A stretch of DNA of 64,000 bases, taken from positions 62,001-126,000 of the forward strand of contig JBARWC010000051.1 of assembly GCA_049646585.1 (NCBI GenBank), written 5' to 3'. The notes below the pieces were generated by a model, which searched no databases, had not been told where the DNA came from, and was given only the letters and a program-made list of their open reading frames with translations. This document shows positions 51,956-60,594 of this stretch, piece after piece. Source of the stretch: G025836975 sp049646585 (GTDB lineage Bacteria; Pseudomonadota; Gammaproteobacteria; Burkholderiales; Burkholderiaceae_B). Position 1 is the stretch's first letter, and each line of letters begins with the position of its first letter. A program made the translations under genes and the position numbers.

Positions 51956-52345
51956 CTAATTACGGCTTTCCAATACAGTAATGGTATAGGTGCCATTCAG
52001 GTTTTCCAGGCGGAATTTAACTTTCTCGCCTTCTTTAGCTTGCTTGACCATCGCGGCGTCTTTGGCCTTGTAGGCCATTGTCATCGCCGGCATGCCGACG
52101 TTTTTAAGCTCGCCGTGCTCAATGCTCACCATCCCGGTTTGTCGATCTACTTTTTTAACGACGCCGTCGTCCAAGGCATTGTCCATGGACGGGGTTGATT
52201 TTGCCGAATCAGTGCTCGCGCCCATGTCCATTTTCATACCGCCGGCGCTATTCATATCCATTTTCATGCCATCGCTTGCGTAAGCCGCGCTGGCCATTCC
52301 CAGTGCCAAGCCGATTGCAATGGCACGACTTGTTAATGTATTCAT
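51956..52345 (-). CDS. cusF: CusF-like periplasmic copper chaperone
   Basis: A 129-aa protein. Signal peptide to about 23, a Met-rich spacer (MKMDMNSAGGMKMDMG), then the CusF OB-fold. Ligands His77, Met88 and Met90 are present (SIEHGELK, MPAMTM), but the usual Trp before PxMTM is Met85. ATG at 52345 with GGAG upstream is preferred over a TTG farther up. It follows cusA by 54 bp in the operon. The CusF-like tail of CusB keeps the Trp. Confidence 0.87.
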   Translation of the reverse strand: MNTLTSRAIAIGLALGMASAAYASDGMKMDMNSAGGMKMDMGASTDSAKSTPSMDNALDDGVVKKVDRQTGMVSIEHGELKNVGMPAMTMAYKAKDAAMVKQAKEGEKVKFRLENLNGTYTITVLESRN

Positions 52346-52399
52346 AAAGCATTTCTCCAAAGTGAAAGGATGGCAGTTGTGTGCCAGAGGTACGTCATG

Positions 52400-55300
52400 T
52401 CAGTGACGATTTGAATTGGAGTGGTTAAGGCGCCGTCGCTGCAGCAAAAGCCAAGCTGCCGGTATCACGAACATCGACAAGAGGGGGGCTGTGACCATGC
52501 CACCAATCATGGGTGCGGCGATCCGCTGCATGACTTCTGAGCCGGTACCCTGGCCTAACATAATCGGGAACAGCCCGGCCAAGATGACTGCAGCCGTCAT
52601 GGCTTTGGGACGAACGCGCAGCACGGCGCCTTCGCGAATTGCCTCCAGAAGAAGGGGTTCGGTCAGCGTTTTGCCTGCTTGCAGACGACTATTTAGCGCG
52701 CCTTTCAGGTACAGCAGCATGATGACGCCGAACTCGGCCGCGACGCCCACCAGCGCTATAAACCCGACAGCGGTCGCCACCGATATGGCGTGCCCAAGCA
52801 TCCAGATCAGCCAAAAGCCACCGACGAGCGCGAACGGGACGGTCAGCATCAAGAGCAGCGCATCGGCTACTGAGTGAAATGTCAGGAACAACAGCACAAA
52901 GATGAGCGCGAGCGTCATGGGCACCACCATTCGCAGTGTTGCTTCGGCGCGTTCAAGATTCTCGAATTGCCCGGACCAGGCAATCGAATACCCGGCCGGC
53001 AGCGTGATTTTCTCGGCCACGGCCTGCTGCATGGCTTTGACTGCGGAGGAGAGATCGGCGCCTTGGATGTCTACATAGACGTACCCGGTCAGTCGGGCGT
53101 TTTCGCTGCGTATCATGGGCGGACCATCGGAAATCTTCACGTCTGCAACATCGCCGAGCAGAATCTGAGCACCTCTGTCGGTAACGATAGGAATCCGGCG
53201 TAACTTTTCCACAGAGTCTCGAATTTCGCGCGGGTATCGAACGTTAATGGGAAAACGCCGTCGACCGTCGATCACCTCGCCGACGTTCTCGCCGCCAATG
53301 GCTGAAGAGACGACTGATTGGATGTCGGTAATAGCAAGCCCGTAGCGAGCCGCCGCAAGGCGGTTGATATCGATATCGATGTAATGGCCACCGCTGAGAC
53401 GTTCCGCCAATGCCGAGGTCACGCCTGGCACAGTCTTTACAGCCGCTTCGACCTGCGTCGCGATTTTGTCGATTTGCGCCAGATCGCTACCGGAGATCTT
53501 GACCCCGACCGGCGTTTTGATCCCCGTGGAAAGCATGTCTAGGCGGTTTCGAATGGGTGGAACCCAGACATTGGTAAGACCAGGTACCTTGACCGTTCGA
53601 TCCAGTTCCGCAATCAGCTTTTGTGTAGTCATGCCTGGCCGCCATTGGTCGCGCGGCTTGAACTGAATCGTGGTCTCAAACATTTCGAGCGGGGCCGGGT
53701 CCGTGGCCGTATCCGCCCGGCCAGACTTGCCGAAGACGGTTGCCACTTCCGGGACCGTTTTGATCATGCGATCGGTCTGCTGCAGCAGCTCGGTCGCCTT
53801 TTGCGCTGAGATCCCCGGCAGAGCCGTGGGCATATACAAGAGGTCGCCTTCATCGAGTGACGGCATGAATTCGCTGCCTAGCCGCGACAAAGGAACCAGC
53901 GTTACTGCCAGAGCGACAACGGCCAACCCGATGACCGCCCAGGGTCGCCGCAATGTCGCCTCGAGCATCGGGTGGTAAAGCCAAATCAATACGCGATTCA
54001 GAGGATTGGACATTTCATGCGGGATGCGCCCACGAATGAAGTAGCCCATCAGCACCGGTACGAGCGTGACCGAAATCCCGGCAGCGGCCGCGATCGAGTA
54101 CGTCTTCGTGAAAGCCAGGGGTGCAAACATCTTTCCCTCTTGCCCTTCGAGCGCAAAAACCGGGATAAACGACAGCGTGATAATGAGCAGCGAAAAGAAG
54201 AGAGCCGGTCCGACCTCCGCCGTCGAGGTTGCGATTAGCTCCCAACGCTGGGCTGTTGTGATGGGCGCATCGGGATGCTTCTGCTCATATGCCTCGAGGT
54301 GTTTGTGTGCATTTTCAATCATCACGATGGCTGCATCGATCATCGCGCCGATCGCGATAGCAATGCCACTGAGTGACATCAGGTTCGCGTTAACCCCTTG
54401 GTAGCGCATCACGATAAACGCAGCCAGTATGCCCACAGGCAAGGAGAGAATAGCCACCAGGGCGCTACGCAAGTGAAAGAGAAATAGAGCGCAGACCAAC
54501 GCAACGATAATGAACTCTTCAATGAGCTTGTTCGTGAGATTATCCACCGCCCGTTTGATCAATTGCGAGCGATCATAGGTGGTGACCACTTCCACGCCCT
54601 CAGGCAAGGAATTTTTCAGGTCAGCCAATTTGCTCTTGACTGCATCAATAGTGGTCAGCGCATTTTTTCCGGAGCGCATCACAATGACACCGCCGGCAAC
54701 CTCGCCTTCGCCGTTCAGCTCGGCTATACCTCGGCGCATTTCCGGCCCGATCTGGATGCGCGCGACATCATTCAGCAAGACCGGTGTCCCGGCTTCATTC
54801 GTTCGAAGCACGATGTTCCTAAAATCCTCCAGGGAGCGCAGATACCCCGAAGAACGCACCATATACTCGGATTCGGCCAGTTCGACCACCGAGCCGCCCG
54901 ACTCCTGGTTGGCTTTGCCCAGCGCTTCGCTGACAGTCGCGAGGGTGATTCCATAGGCGCGCAGCTTGTCGGGATCCACCACCACCTGGTATTGGCGCAC
55001 CATGCCGCCGATGGAAGCGACCTCGGAGACGTCCGGCACCGCTTTGAGTTCAAATTTCAAGAACCAGTCGTTAAGCGCTCGCAGTTGCCCCAGGTCGTGC
55101 GTGCCCGAGCGATCTACTAAGGCGTATTCATAGACCCAGCCTACACCGGTGGCGTCCGGACCGAGCGAAACGGTAGCCCCTTGCGGAAGTCGGCTTTGCA
55201 CTTGATTCAGGTATTCCAGCACGCGCGAGCGTGCCCAGTACTGGTCGGTGTCGTCGTCGAAAAGGACATAGACGAACGCGTCGCCAAAGGAAGAATACGC

Positions 55301-55549
55301 CCGAATGGTTTTTGCGCCTGGCACGCCGAGCAAGGTGGTCGTGAGCGGGTAGGTCACCTGGTCTTCGACAACCTGCGGGGCTCTGCCGGGATAGGAGGCC
55401 TTGATGATGACTTGGGTGTCGGAAAGATCCGGCAATGCATCGACCGGCGTGTTCAAAAGTGAAAAGATGCCCCATGCGGTAATGACGAGCGTCGCCAAAA
55501 GCACCAAGAACCGGTTATAGATGGACCAATGAATGAGGCGAGCAATCAT
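52400..55549 (-). CDS. cusA: CusA heavy-metal RND efflux pump
   Basis: A 1049-aa inner-membrane proton-driven pump for Cu(I)/Ag(I). Twelve helices with the HME-RND signatures: N-terminal FLVLLATLVITAWGIFSL, then DLSDTQVIIKASYPGRAPQVVEDQV, and SIAIAIGAMIDAAIVMIENAHKH near residue 400. Met residues for a metal relay are plausible but were not traced one by one. The start overlaps the cusB stop (ATGA). Confidence 0.95.
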   Translation of the reverse strand: MIARLIHWSIYNRFLVLLATLVITAWGIFSLLNTPVDALPDLSDTQVIIKASYPGRAPQVVEDQVTYPLTTTLLGVPGAKTIRAYSSFGDAFVYVLFDDDTDQYWARSRVLEYLNQVQSRLPQGATVSLGPDATGVGWVYEYALVDRSGTHDLGQLRALNDWFLKFELKAVPDVSEVASIGGMVRQYQVVVDPDKLRAYGITLATVSEALGKANQESGGSVVELAESEYMVRSSGYLRSLEDFRNIVLRTNEAGTPVLLNDVARIQIGPEMRRGIAELNGEGEVAGGVIVMRSGKNALTTIDAVKSKLADLKNSLPEGVEVVTTYDRSQLIKRAVDNLTNKLIEEFIIVALVCALFLFHLRSALVAILSLPVGILAAFIVMRYQGVNANLMSLSGIAIAIGAMIDAAIVMIENAHKHLEAYEQKHPDAPITTAQRWELIATSTAEVGPALFFSLLIITLSFIPVFALEGQEGKMFAPLAFTKTYSIAAAAGISVTLVPVLMGYFIRGRIPHEMSNPLNRVLIWLYHPMLEATLRRPWAVIGLAVVALAVTLVPLSRLGSEFMPSLDEGDLLYMPTALPGISAQKATELLQQTDRMIKTVPEVATVFGKSGRADTATDPAPLEMFETTIQFKPRDQWRPGMTTQKLIAELDRTVKVPGLTNVWVPPIRNRLDMLSTGIKTPVGVKISGSDLAQIDKIATQVEAAVKTVPGVTSALAERLSGGHYIDIDINRLAAARYGLAITDIQSVVSSAIGGENVGEVIDGRRRFPINVRYPREIRDSVEKLRRIPIVTDRGAQILLGDVADVKISDGPPMIRSENARLTGYVYVDIQGADLSSAVKAMQQAVAEKITLPAGYSIAWSGQFENLERAEATLRMVVPMTLALIFVLLFLTFHSVADALLLMLTVPFALVGGFWLIWMLGHAISVATAVGFIALVGVAAEFGVIMLLYLKGALNSRLQAGKTLTEPLLLEAIREGAVLRVRPKAMTAAVILAGLFPIMLGQGTGSEVMQRIAAPMIGGMVTAPLLSMFVIPAAWLLLQRRRLNHSNSNRH

Positions 55550-57072
55550 TGTGTGCCTCCCGCGATCGGCTCAACTTGGGTTAGCTCGTATCCCTCGCTC
55601 GATGGCTTAAAGACAAAGCGAACCGTTTGACCGACTTTTACGTCGGGGAACGAAGCCGCAGAGGGCTTGTTAAATGTCATGGTCATGGCAGGCCAGCTCA
55701 GGGCGGGAACCGGCTGATGTGAAAACGTAATACCAGTGACCGTTACTTGTTCGACTTTACCGGTAGTTTCGTAGGTTGAGGCGGGCGTCTTAGCCGAGGT
55801 GGCGGGAATGTCGGCAGCGCTTGTCGCATTGCTTTCCAGCTTGGGAAGGACGGATTTTAGGCTGGCTTCCGAGTCGATCAAAAACTGGCCGGATGCCACG
55901 ACCTGTTGCCCCTCATTTAGTCCGCTCAATATCTCGGTACCGTTGCCTATGTCATCACCAATCGTGACTTCGACAGGCTGTAGCCGGCCATCTTCGTTCT
56001 TGACGATTACGATAGACCGTTTGCCGGTGGTGATCACCGCTTCCGAAGGCACGAGCAAGCGTGACGTTGCTTTGGCTGCGCTGATATGGGCCCGCATCAG
56101 CATTCCGGGTGTCATCGTGAAGTCGGTGTTGTCGATTTCCAGCCGCACCTGAAGCGTACGACTGGTAGTGCTGATTCCGGGCAGGATTTCGCGGATGCGC
56201 CCCGAGAAATGTTGAGTGGAATCGCCGGCGAACACGGCGTCCACGCCCATTCCTGGGCGCACCTGCAGCGCCATCGATTCGGGCACTTCGACCACGAGCC
56301 ACAATTTGCTCAGGCCAGCTATCTTGGCCAGCGTCTGACCAGGTGTAACCATTGCACCGTTGCGCACATTCAGTTCAGTGATTACGCCCGTGGCCGGTGC
56401 CCTCAAGATAAGATGGCTTTGCGCCTTTCCAGTTCGATTCAGCGCAGCGATCATTTCGTTGGGAATGGACATGGCGCGCATCCGTGCACGGGATGCTGCC
56501 AGCAGACCTGAGTCGGCGTGGCCTCGCTTTAAGGCAAGATGTTCCTCTTGCGGGGCAAGCCAGTCCGGAACGAATAGCGAAGCGACGGGAGCGCCCTTGA
56601 GGACCCGCTGCATGGGTGCATTGGCGTGCAACTGATCAATGTAGCCGGTTACACGCGATTGAATTACATCAGCTTGTGATTCGTCAAACTGCGTTGTGCC
56701 CACGGCATCAAATCCTTCTTTGGTTTCTTCTCGCTTGACCGTCGCATAACGAATTCCCAGATTCTGTTGAAGTGACGGATCAACCTTGATGCCGGTCGCC
56801 CCACCTTCATCCGCGTAGACGGGCTGAAGAGGCATATCCATGAAGGGCGATTTACCCGGTTTGTCGAAATGTTGGCTCGGGACCATCGGGTCGTGCCAGT
56901 ACAGGACTTTTCTGTCTGTCGTGGATTCGCTCTTATCGGTAACGGTAGCCGCTAGTGCAGAATCTGACCCGGGGCCCCGCGAATGGTGCGAGCCGAAGAT
57001 GTAGCCGGTGCCGAGCAGTGCTCCCACCGCAATGAGCGTCGCCGTGGCGCGCACCCAGTTAGTTTGTCGCAT
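55546..57072 (-). CDS. cusB: CusB periplasmic adaptor with fused CusF-like domain
   Basis: A 508-aa membrane fusion protein. N-terminal anchor (about 8-26), a heavy-metal-binding segment YWHDPMVPSQHFDKPGKSPFMDMPL (about 59-83), then lipoyl, hairpin and barrel domains (LRAPATGVITELNVRNGAMV). The last 70 residues (about 438-508) are a CusF-like fold with ligands His452, Trp460, Met463 and Met465 (SHQPVPALSWPAMTM). So two CusF modules exist in this operon. Confidence 0.93.
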   Translation of the reverse strand: MRQTNWVRATATLIAVGALLGTGYIFGSHHSRGPGSDSALAATVTDKSESTTDRKVLYWHDPMVPSQHFDKPGKSPFMDMPLQPVYADEGGATGIKVDPSLQQNLGIRYATVKREETKEGFDAVGTTQFDESQADVIQSRVTGYIDQLHANAPMQRVLKGAPVASLFVPDWLAPQEEHLALKRGHADSGLLAASRARMRAMSIPNEMIAALNRTGKAQSHLILRAPATGVITELNVRNGAMVTPGQTLAKIAGLSKLWLVVEVPESMALQVRPGMGVDAVFAGDSTQHFSGRIREILPGISTTSRTLQVRLEIDNTDFTMTPGMLMRAHISAAKATSRLLVPSEAVITTGKRSIVIVKNEDGRLQPVEVTIGDDIGNGTEILSGLNEGQQVVASGQFLIDSEASLKSVLPKLESNATSAADIPATSAKTPASTYETTGKVEQVTVTGITFSHQPVPALSWPAMTMTFNKPSAASFPDVKVGQTVRFVFKPSSEGYELTQVEPIAGGTQ

Positions 57073-57081
57073 GTCTATTCC

Positions 57082-58377
57082 TTATTGACCGAGCGAAATG
57101 TTCTTGGGTATGACCTGGTACTCGAGCTGTGCCCAGATTTGAGCCACATCGCGTTGGAGATCCACAATCTGAAGTTTGGCGTCCAACTGAGAACGCTTGG
57201 CATTAAAGACGCCGGCCAGCGTTCCCGTGCCGGCTTTGTACGCGGCGGTCATGAGCCGAACCTGCCGTTCGGCTGCAGGCAGCAGGCTGCGATTCAGATT
57301 ACGAATCCGTTCCCGTCCGTTGGCAAGCGAGGTCGATAGGTTTTGGATATTGGCTTGAACCTCGCGCTGGGTCTCGCGCAGCATCAAACGCGCCTTGTTG
57401 CCCAGGGCGGCTTTTTCAGCCACATCCTGATCCTGTCGGTTCTCGCGCGAGATGGGTAGCGGAATACTTACGCCGACGGAAACCATGTCGGAGTACTGGC
57501 TTCCTCGCTGCTGATAAGTCACCCCCCAGGTCCAGTTCGGCGTTCGGTTGCTGCTGGCGACCGACGTGTCCGCATCGGCGACCGATATCTCGCGCCAAGC
57601 GGTGAGCAGCGCGGGTTGAACTTGATTGAGCTCTTCCAATGTAAGGGAACTCACGCGGGATTCCAGCTGCGGTATCTCGCCCGAAACTCCATCGACCGGC
57701 GACGCAACCCAGCGACTCAGTGCGATCAGGGCTGAGCGCGACGTCTGCTTCGCCTTAAGCAACTGGTCTTCGGCTTGAGATAGCATGATTTGCGCTTGTG
57801 TCACATCGTCGGCACTCGCCTCAGCCCCTTGATAGGAAGCTCGGGTCGCGGCTAGCTCATGTGTCATGTGATTTACTAAGGCCTTTGACAGTTCAAGCGC
57901 GCGTTGTGCATACGCCGCATTAAGCCAGGCGATCACTGTCTGTTGGCGAGTGTTAGCGAGTTGCGCTAGAGCGCCCGCCCGCTCCTTGTCGAGAACGCGA
58001 TTTGCAAGGCTTGATCGTCGTTCGCGCTTGCCCGAGGACACCCATTCTTGTTCGATGCCGATGTGACGCATCGTCATGGAGTCCTGGCTGATCGAATAGC
58101 GCTGGGGCCCGTTGATGGGTATGTTATCGATCCCCACTTTAAGCACAGGATCGGGCAGCTCACCGGCCTTGACGACCGCATGGGTGCTAGCGAGTACGGA
58201 CGCTTGACTGGCCTGTATGGCCGCCGAGCGGTTTGTGGCTTGGGAAAGGGCCGCCTCAAGCGTCAGGTCGACGTCCTGGCCATAGGCGCTTGCGCTGGCG
58301 AGCGCCAGCAGCGCAGACAGAGCGCGGCCGCGCATAGTGGCGCGCTGCGATGCGAGCGCGCGTACGAGTTCAAACAT
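57082..58377 (-). CDS. cusC: CusC-like outer-membrane efflux channel (TolC family)
   Basis: A 431-aa protein with signal peptide (ASASAYG). Long helical barrel domains with the TolC repeat pattern (LTLEAALSQATNRSAAIQASQASV and TLAGVFNAKRSQLDAKLQIVDLQRDVAQ). It begins the cusCBAF operon, 75 bp after the secreted protein gene at 58453. Lipobox not seen, unlike E. coli CusC. Confidence 0.92.
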   Translation of the reverse strand: MFELVRALASQRATMRGRALSALLALASASAYGQDVDLTLEAALSQATNRSAAIQASQASVLASTHAVVKAGELPDPVLKVGIDNIPINGPQRYSISQDSMTMRHIGIEQEWVSSGKRERRSSLANRVLDKERAGALAQLANTRQQTVIAWLNAAYAQRALELSKALVNHMTHELAATRASYQGAEASADDVTQAQIMLSQAEDQLLKAKQTSRSALIALSRWVASPVDGVSGEIPQLESRVSSLTLEELNQVQPALLTAWREISVADADTSVASSNRTPNWTWGVTYQQRGSQYSDMVSVGVSIPLPISRENRQDQDVAEKAALGNKARLMLRETQREVQANIQNLSTSLANGRERIRNLNRSLLPAAERQVRLMTAAYKAGTGTLAGVFNAKRSQLDAKLQIVDLQRDVAQIWAQLEYQVIPKNISLGQ

Positions 58378-58452
58378 GGGTAACTCCGAAAATCGAACGG
58401 AAACCAGGGCACGGCAGTAGCAGTACGCCTGGGAACGAAAGTCGGAGTCAGA

Positions 58453-58872
58453 TCAAATACGCAGTCTAAGCGTCAGGAGAAACAGTGTTTCATCTTCGCC
58501 ACCTGGGTCCGGAGCGAAGCCATAGGCACCGGCTGGCCCCGCCTGCGGCAAAAGAGGGAGAGGGAGAGGGAGAGGGAGGGGATAGGCAATGAAAAAAGCC
58601 GGTTCGGACGCCAGCGATTGCGCTACGGAGTTGTTGACTTGTTTTTCATCGGAAAAATGCTGCGCGCACAGTGCCGGTTGCGCTTCATCGATCATTGTCG
58701 AGTGATTCTCGGACTCGGTGCAGTCAGTGCTCTTCATCTGCGAGACCGCAGCCATGGCTTGGAGCTGAGGCAACGGACACACGTAGCTCGCTAACGCCAC
58801 ACGCGAAAATAATAGTGTTGCGAACAACACTAGAATCAATAATCGGTGGGTTCTGGGACGCAGGAAATACAT
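58453..58872 (-). CDS. small exported Cys-containing protein, unknown
   Basis: A 139-aa protein from the ATG at 58872 (a TTG at 58911 gives a longer frame). Signal peptide to about 28 (SRVALASY), four Cys (YVCPLPQ, STDCTES, ALCAQH), then a (PL)n block, PLPLPLPLPLLP, encoded by a hexanucleotide repeat at about 58554-58580. Upstream of cusC in the same direction, divergent from a similar-looking protein at 59077. No family recognised. Confidence 0.65.
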   Translation of the reverse strand: MYFLRPRTHRLLILVLFATLLFSRVALASYVCPLPQLQAMAAVSQMKSTDCTESENHSTMIDEAQPALCAQHFSDEKQVNNSVAQSLASEPAFFIAYPLPLPLPLPLLPQAGPAGAYGFAPDPGGEDETLFLLTLRLRI

Positions 58873-58898
58873 GACCAATGACAAATTACAATTAAAAA

Positions 58899-58929
58899 GA
58901 ATTATGAGCAAAGATGCTCATGCGGTCAA
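58899..58929 (-). promoter_or_regulatory. promoter-like element with palindrome, 19-bp spacer
   Basis: On the minus strand TTGACC (58929-58924) is 19 bp from TAATTC (58904-58899). The spacer contains a perfect inverted repeat ATGAGCA(tctt)TGCTCAT (58921-58904). The long spacer with a central palindrome is like MerR-family promoters, but the -10 is weak. It would drive the gene at 58453 and perhaps cusCBAF. Confidence 0.4.
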
Positions 58930-58988
58930 TACGGACGGTGCACGTTGAGATAGTGTTGTTAATGGTGTGATATTTTTTTCAGAAGGGC

Positions 58989-59019
58989 TTGACCTTCCCA
59001 CGGTGACAAGGTTTAGAGT
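58989..59019 (+). promoter_or_regulatory. MerR/CueR-type promoter
   Basis: TTGACC (58989-58994), spacer of 19 bp, then TAGAGT (59014-59019). The spacer starts and ends with an ACCTT...AAGGT inverted repeat, as in CueR operators. It lies 58 bp before the ATG at 59077. No MerR-type regulator gene is in the window, so a regulator elsewhere is implied. Confidence 0.7.
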
Positions 59020-59076
59020 TTGCCTTATTCGCCTTATTATTGCTTTTATCCGTCGACCGAAAGTCACTACCGTATT

Positions 59077-59499
59077 ATGAGAAACGTCTCGCGTAACCTA
59101 CTCATTGGCATTGCATTTATCGCAGTCCTGATGTTTGGTTTGCTGGCGCAGTCCGCGCAAGCCTGTACGCTGCCCAGCAATATGCAGGTGCAGGTGCAGG
59201 CGCTGCAGATGGCAGCAGGGCACATGCCTTGCCCATCGAGCACCGATGCTTATTCGGTAAGCGGCTCGAACTGCCTGTTCGTAGACCAGGCGGGTACCGA
59301 TACCTGCATTACTCAACCGTGGATACCACGCTCAGAGACCTCTTTCCCTTCGTATCCGGACTCCGGCTTCGTGCTTGCGAGACCACACGCCGTGCCGGTC
59401 TTTCAGGCCGTTGTGACGGCTATTCCCACCGCTCCAACAATTCGTCACTCTCGACGCAATTCGTCCCTGTCTATTCTGCACTGTAGCTTCCAGATTTGA
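59077..59499 (+). CDS. small exported Cys-containing protein, unknown (MerR-promoter gene)
   Basis: A 140-aa protein; ATG at 59077. Signal peptide to about 29 (LLAQSAQACTLP), Cys residues near 30, 51, 69, 81 and a basic C-terminus. Size, signal and Cys pattern resemble the divergent gene at 58453. The CueR-like promoter suggests copper induction. No family name known to me. Confidence 0.65.
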   Translation: MRNVSRNLLIGIAFIAVLMFGLLAQSAQACTLPSNMQVQVQALQMAAGHMPCPSSTDAYSVSGSNCLFVDQAGTDTCITQPWIPRSETSFPSYPDSGFVLARPHAVPVFQAVVTAIPTAPTIRHSRRNSSLSILHCSFQI

Positions 59500-59732
59500 A
59501 TCGCTGGATTACGTGACAAGCGCCATTCGACTTTAGCGGCAGGTCATAACGCCTGCACGTTGACCTCGGAAAGGCGCTGAGCAGACCTTCCCCAATCTAA
59601 ATGAAGCGCTGAGCAACGCGATAGGCCGCTGGCTTTATCAGCTGCGCTCCGACGTGATCGCGACGTAGTGCCCTGTGCACCAGCACATCGGGTATGGACT
59701 TCGTTCGCGTACGGTAATCAAGGAGTTCGAAC
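59500..59732. other. non-coding stretch before DUF2933 copy 2
   Basis: A 233-bp gap. AGGTCA and TGACCT form arms around 14 bp near 59541-59566, and an open frame ends in LNEALSNAIGRWLYQLRSD just before 59670 but has no start, possibly a gene remnant. No cop box seen. Confidence 0.35.
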
Positions 59733-59978
59733 ATGAAGTGCGATATGAAAACCATGATCAAGGTAGGTTCAGGGCTGGGCATATTGCTCGCCATAGCCTA
59801 TATCACGCTGCCCGCCGCGCGCGAGCTTATTTCGGCGACCGCCCCATTCCTGCTAATCCTTATTTGCCCGTTATCGATGATGTTCATGATGAAAAGCATG
59901 AGCTCATGCAAGAAGGAAAGCGATGTAAGGGCAGAAAAATTCAGCGATACCTCGCAGATCCGTAAGGTAAAGCCTTAA
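59733..59978 (+). CDS. DUF2933 membrane protein, copy 2
   Basis: An 81-aa protein, paralogue of the one at 41869: MKCDMKTMIKVGSGLG, PAARELISATAPFLLILICPL and MMFMMKSMSSC at matching positions. AAGGAG lies 10 bases upstream. Two helices and a Met/Cys-rich face. Lacks the His and Asp after the Cys seen in copy 1. Confidence 0.85.
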   Translation: MKCDMKTMIKVGSGLGILLAIAYITLPAARELISATAPFLLILICPLSMMFMMKSMSSCKKESDVRAEKFSDTSQIRKVKP

Positions 59979-60109
59979 GGTTAGTCATAGGCGGCTCGCA
60001 TGTCTTCTATAGGGCGGAAGCTGGCCGAACGACTGACAATACTTTGCCGTCGCGTGACGGCGATGCATCGCCTCAATTCAATATTTTCTAATAGTAGATG
60101 GAGTAAGTT

Positions 60110-60487
60110 ATGAAAAACGTAATTAGTGTTTTGATGATTTCTTTTTCGTTAGTAGCTGGTGCCGCGCAAGCGGCCAATTCTGATGCCGCTGTGCCAGCCC
60201 CTAAGACCCGAGCCCAGGTTGTAGCCGAATTACAGGAGGCTCGTGCTCAGGGTCTTCTAAGTTACGGTGAACTGGATTACCCGGTGGTGCAGCAAGCCCC
60301 CAGCTCCAAGACCCGCCAACAAGTACAAGCTGAGTTGGCCGCTGCTCGTGCTGCGGGCACGTTAAGTCATGGGGAATTGGACTACCCACCTGCCGAGCCC
60401 GACCATAGTACCAAGACTCGGGCTGAAGTACGGGCCGAGCTTGCTGCGGCCATACAGGCGGGTGAGCTGCCCACAGTTGAATACTAA
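60110..60487 (+). CDS. DUF4148 repeat protein
   Basis: A 125-aa exported protein; signal to about 23 (AAQAANS). Three copies of the KTRxxVxAELxxARAxGxLSxGELDYP unit (about 33-60, 66-93, 99-125, the last shortened), the DUF4148 pattern of beta-proteobacterial envelope proteins. Function unknown. Possibly unrelated to copper. Confidence 0.85.
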   Translation: MKNVISVLMISFSLVAGAAQAANSDAAVPAPKTRAQVVAELQEARAQGLLSYGELDYPVVQQAPSSKTRQQVQAELAAARAAGTLSHGELDYPPAEPDHSTKTRAEVRAELAAAIQAGELPTVEY

Positions 60488-60594
60488 CGGCGAAAGGTCA
60501 GTTAACTACAAAGATTAATGGTTGATCTTCCGAGGCCACAATATATTCTCTCTCTTTGTTGTGTGCCTCGGATGTGAGATCTCAAGGACTAAAG

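Noticed and set aside
59541..59610. possible second CueR box (TTGACC with nearby ACCTTCCCC)
   Set aside because: The half-sites are not at the spacing of a MerR-type operator, and no -10 is found at 19 bp.
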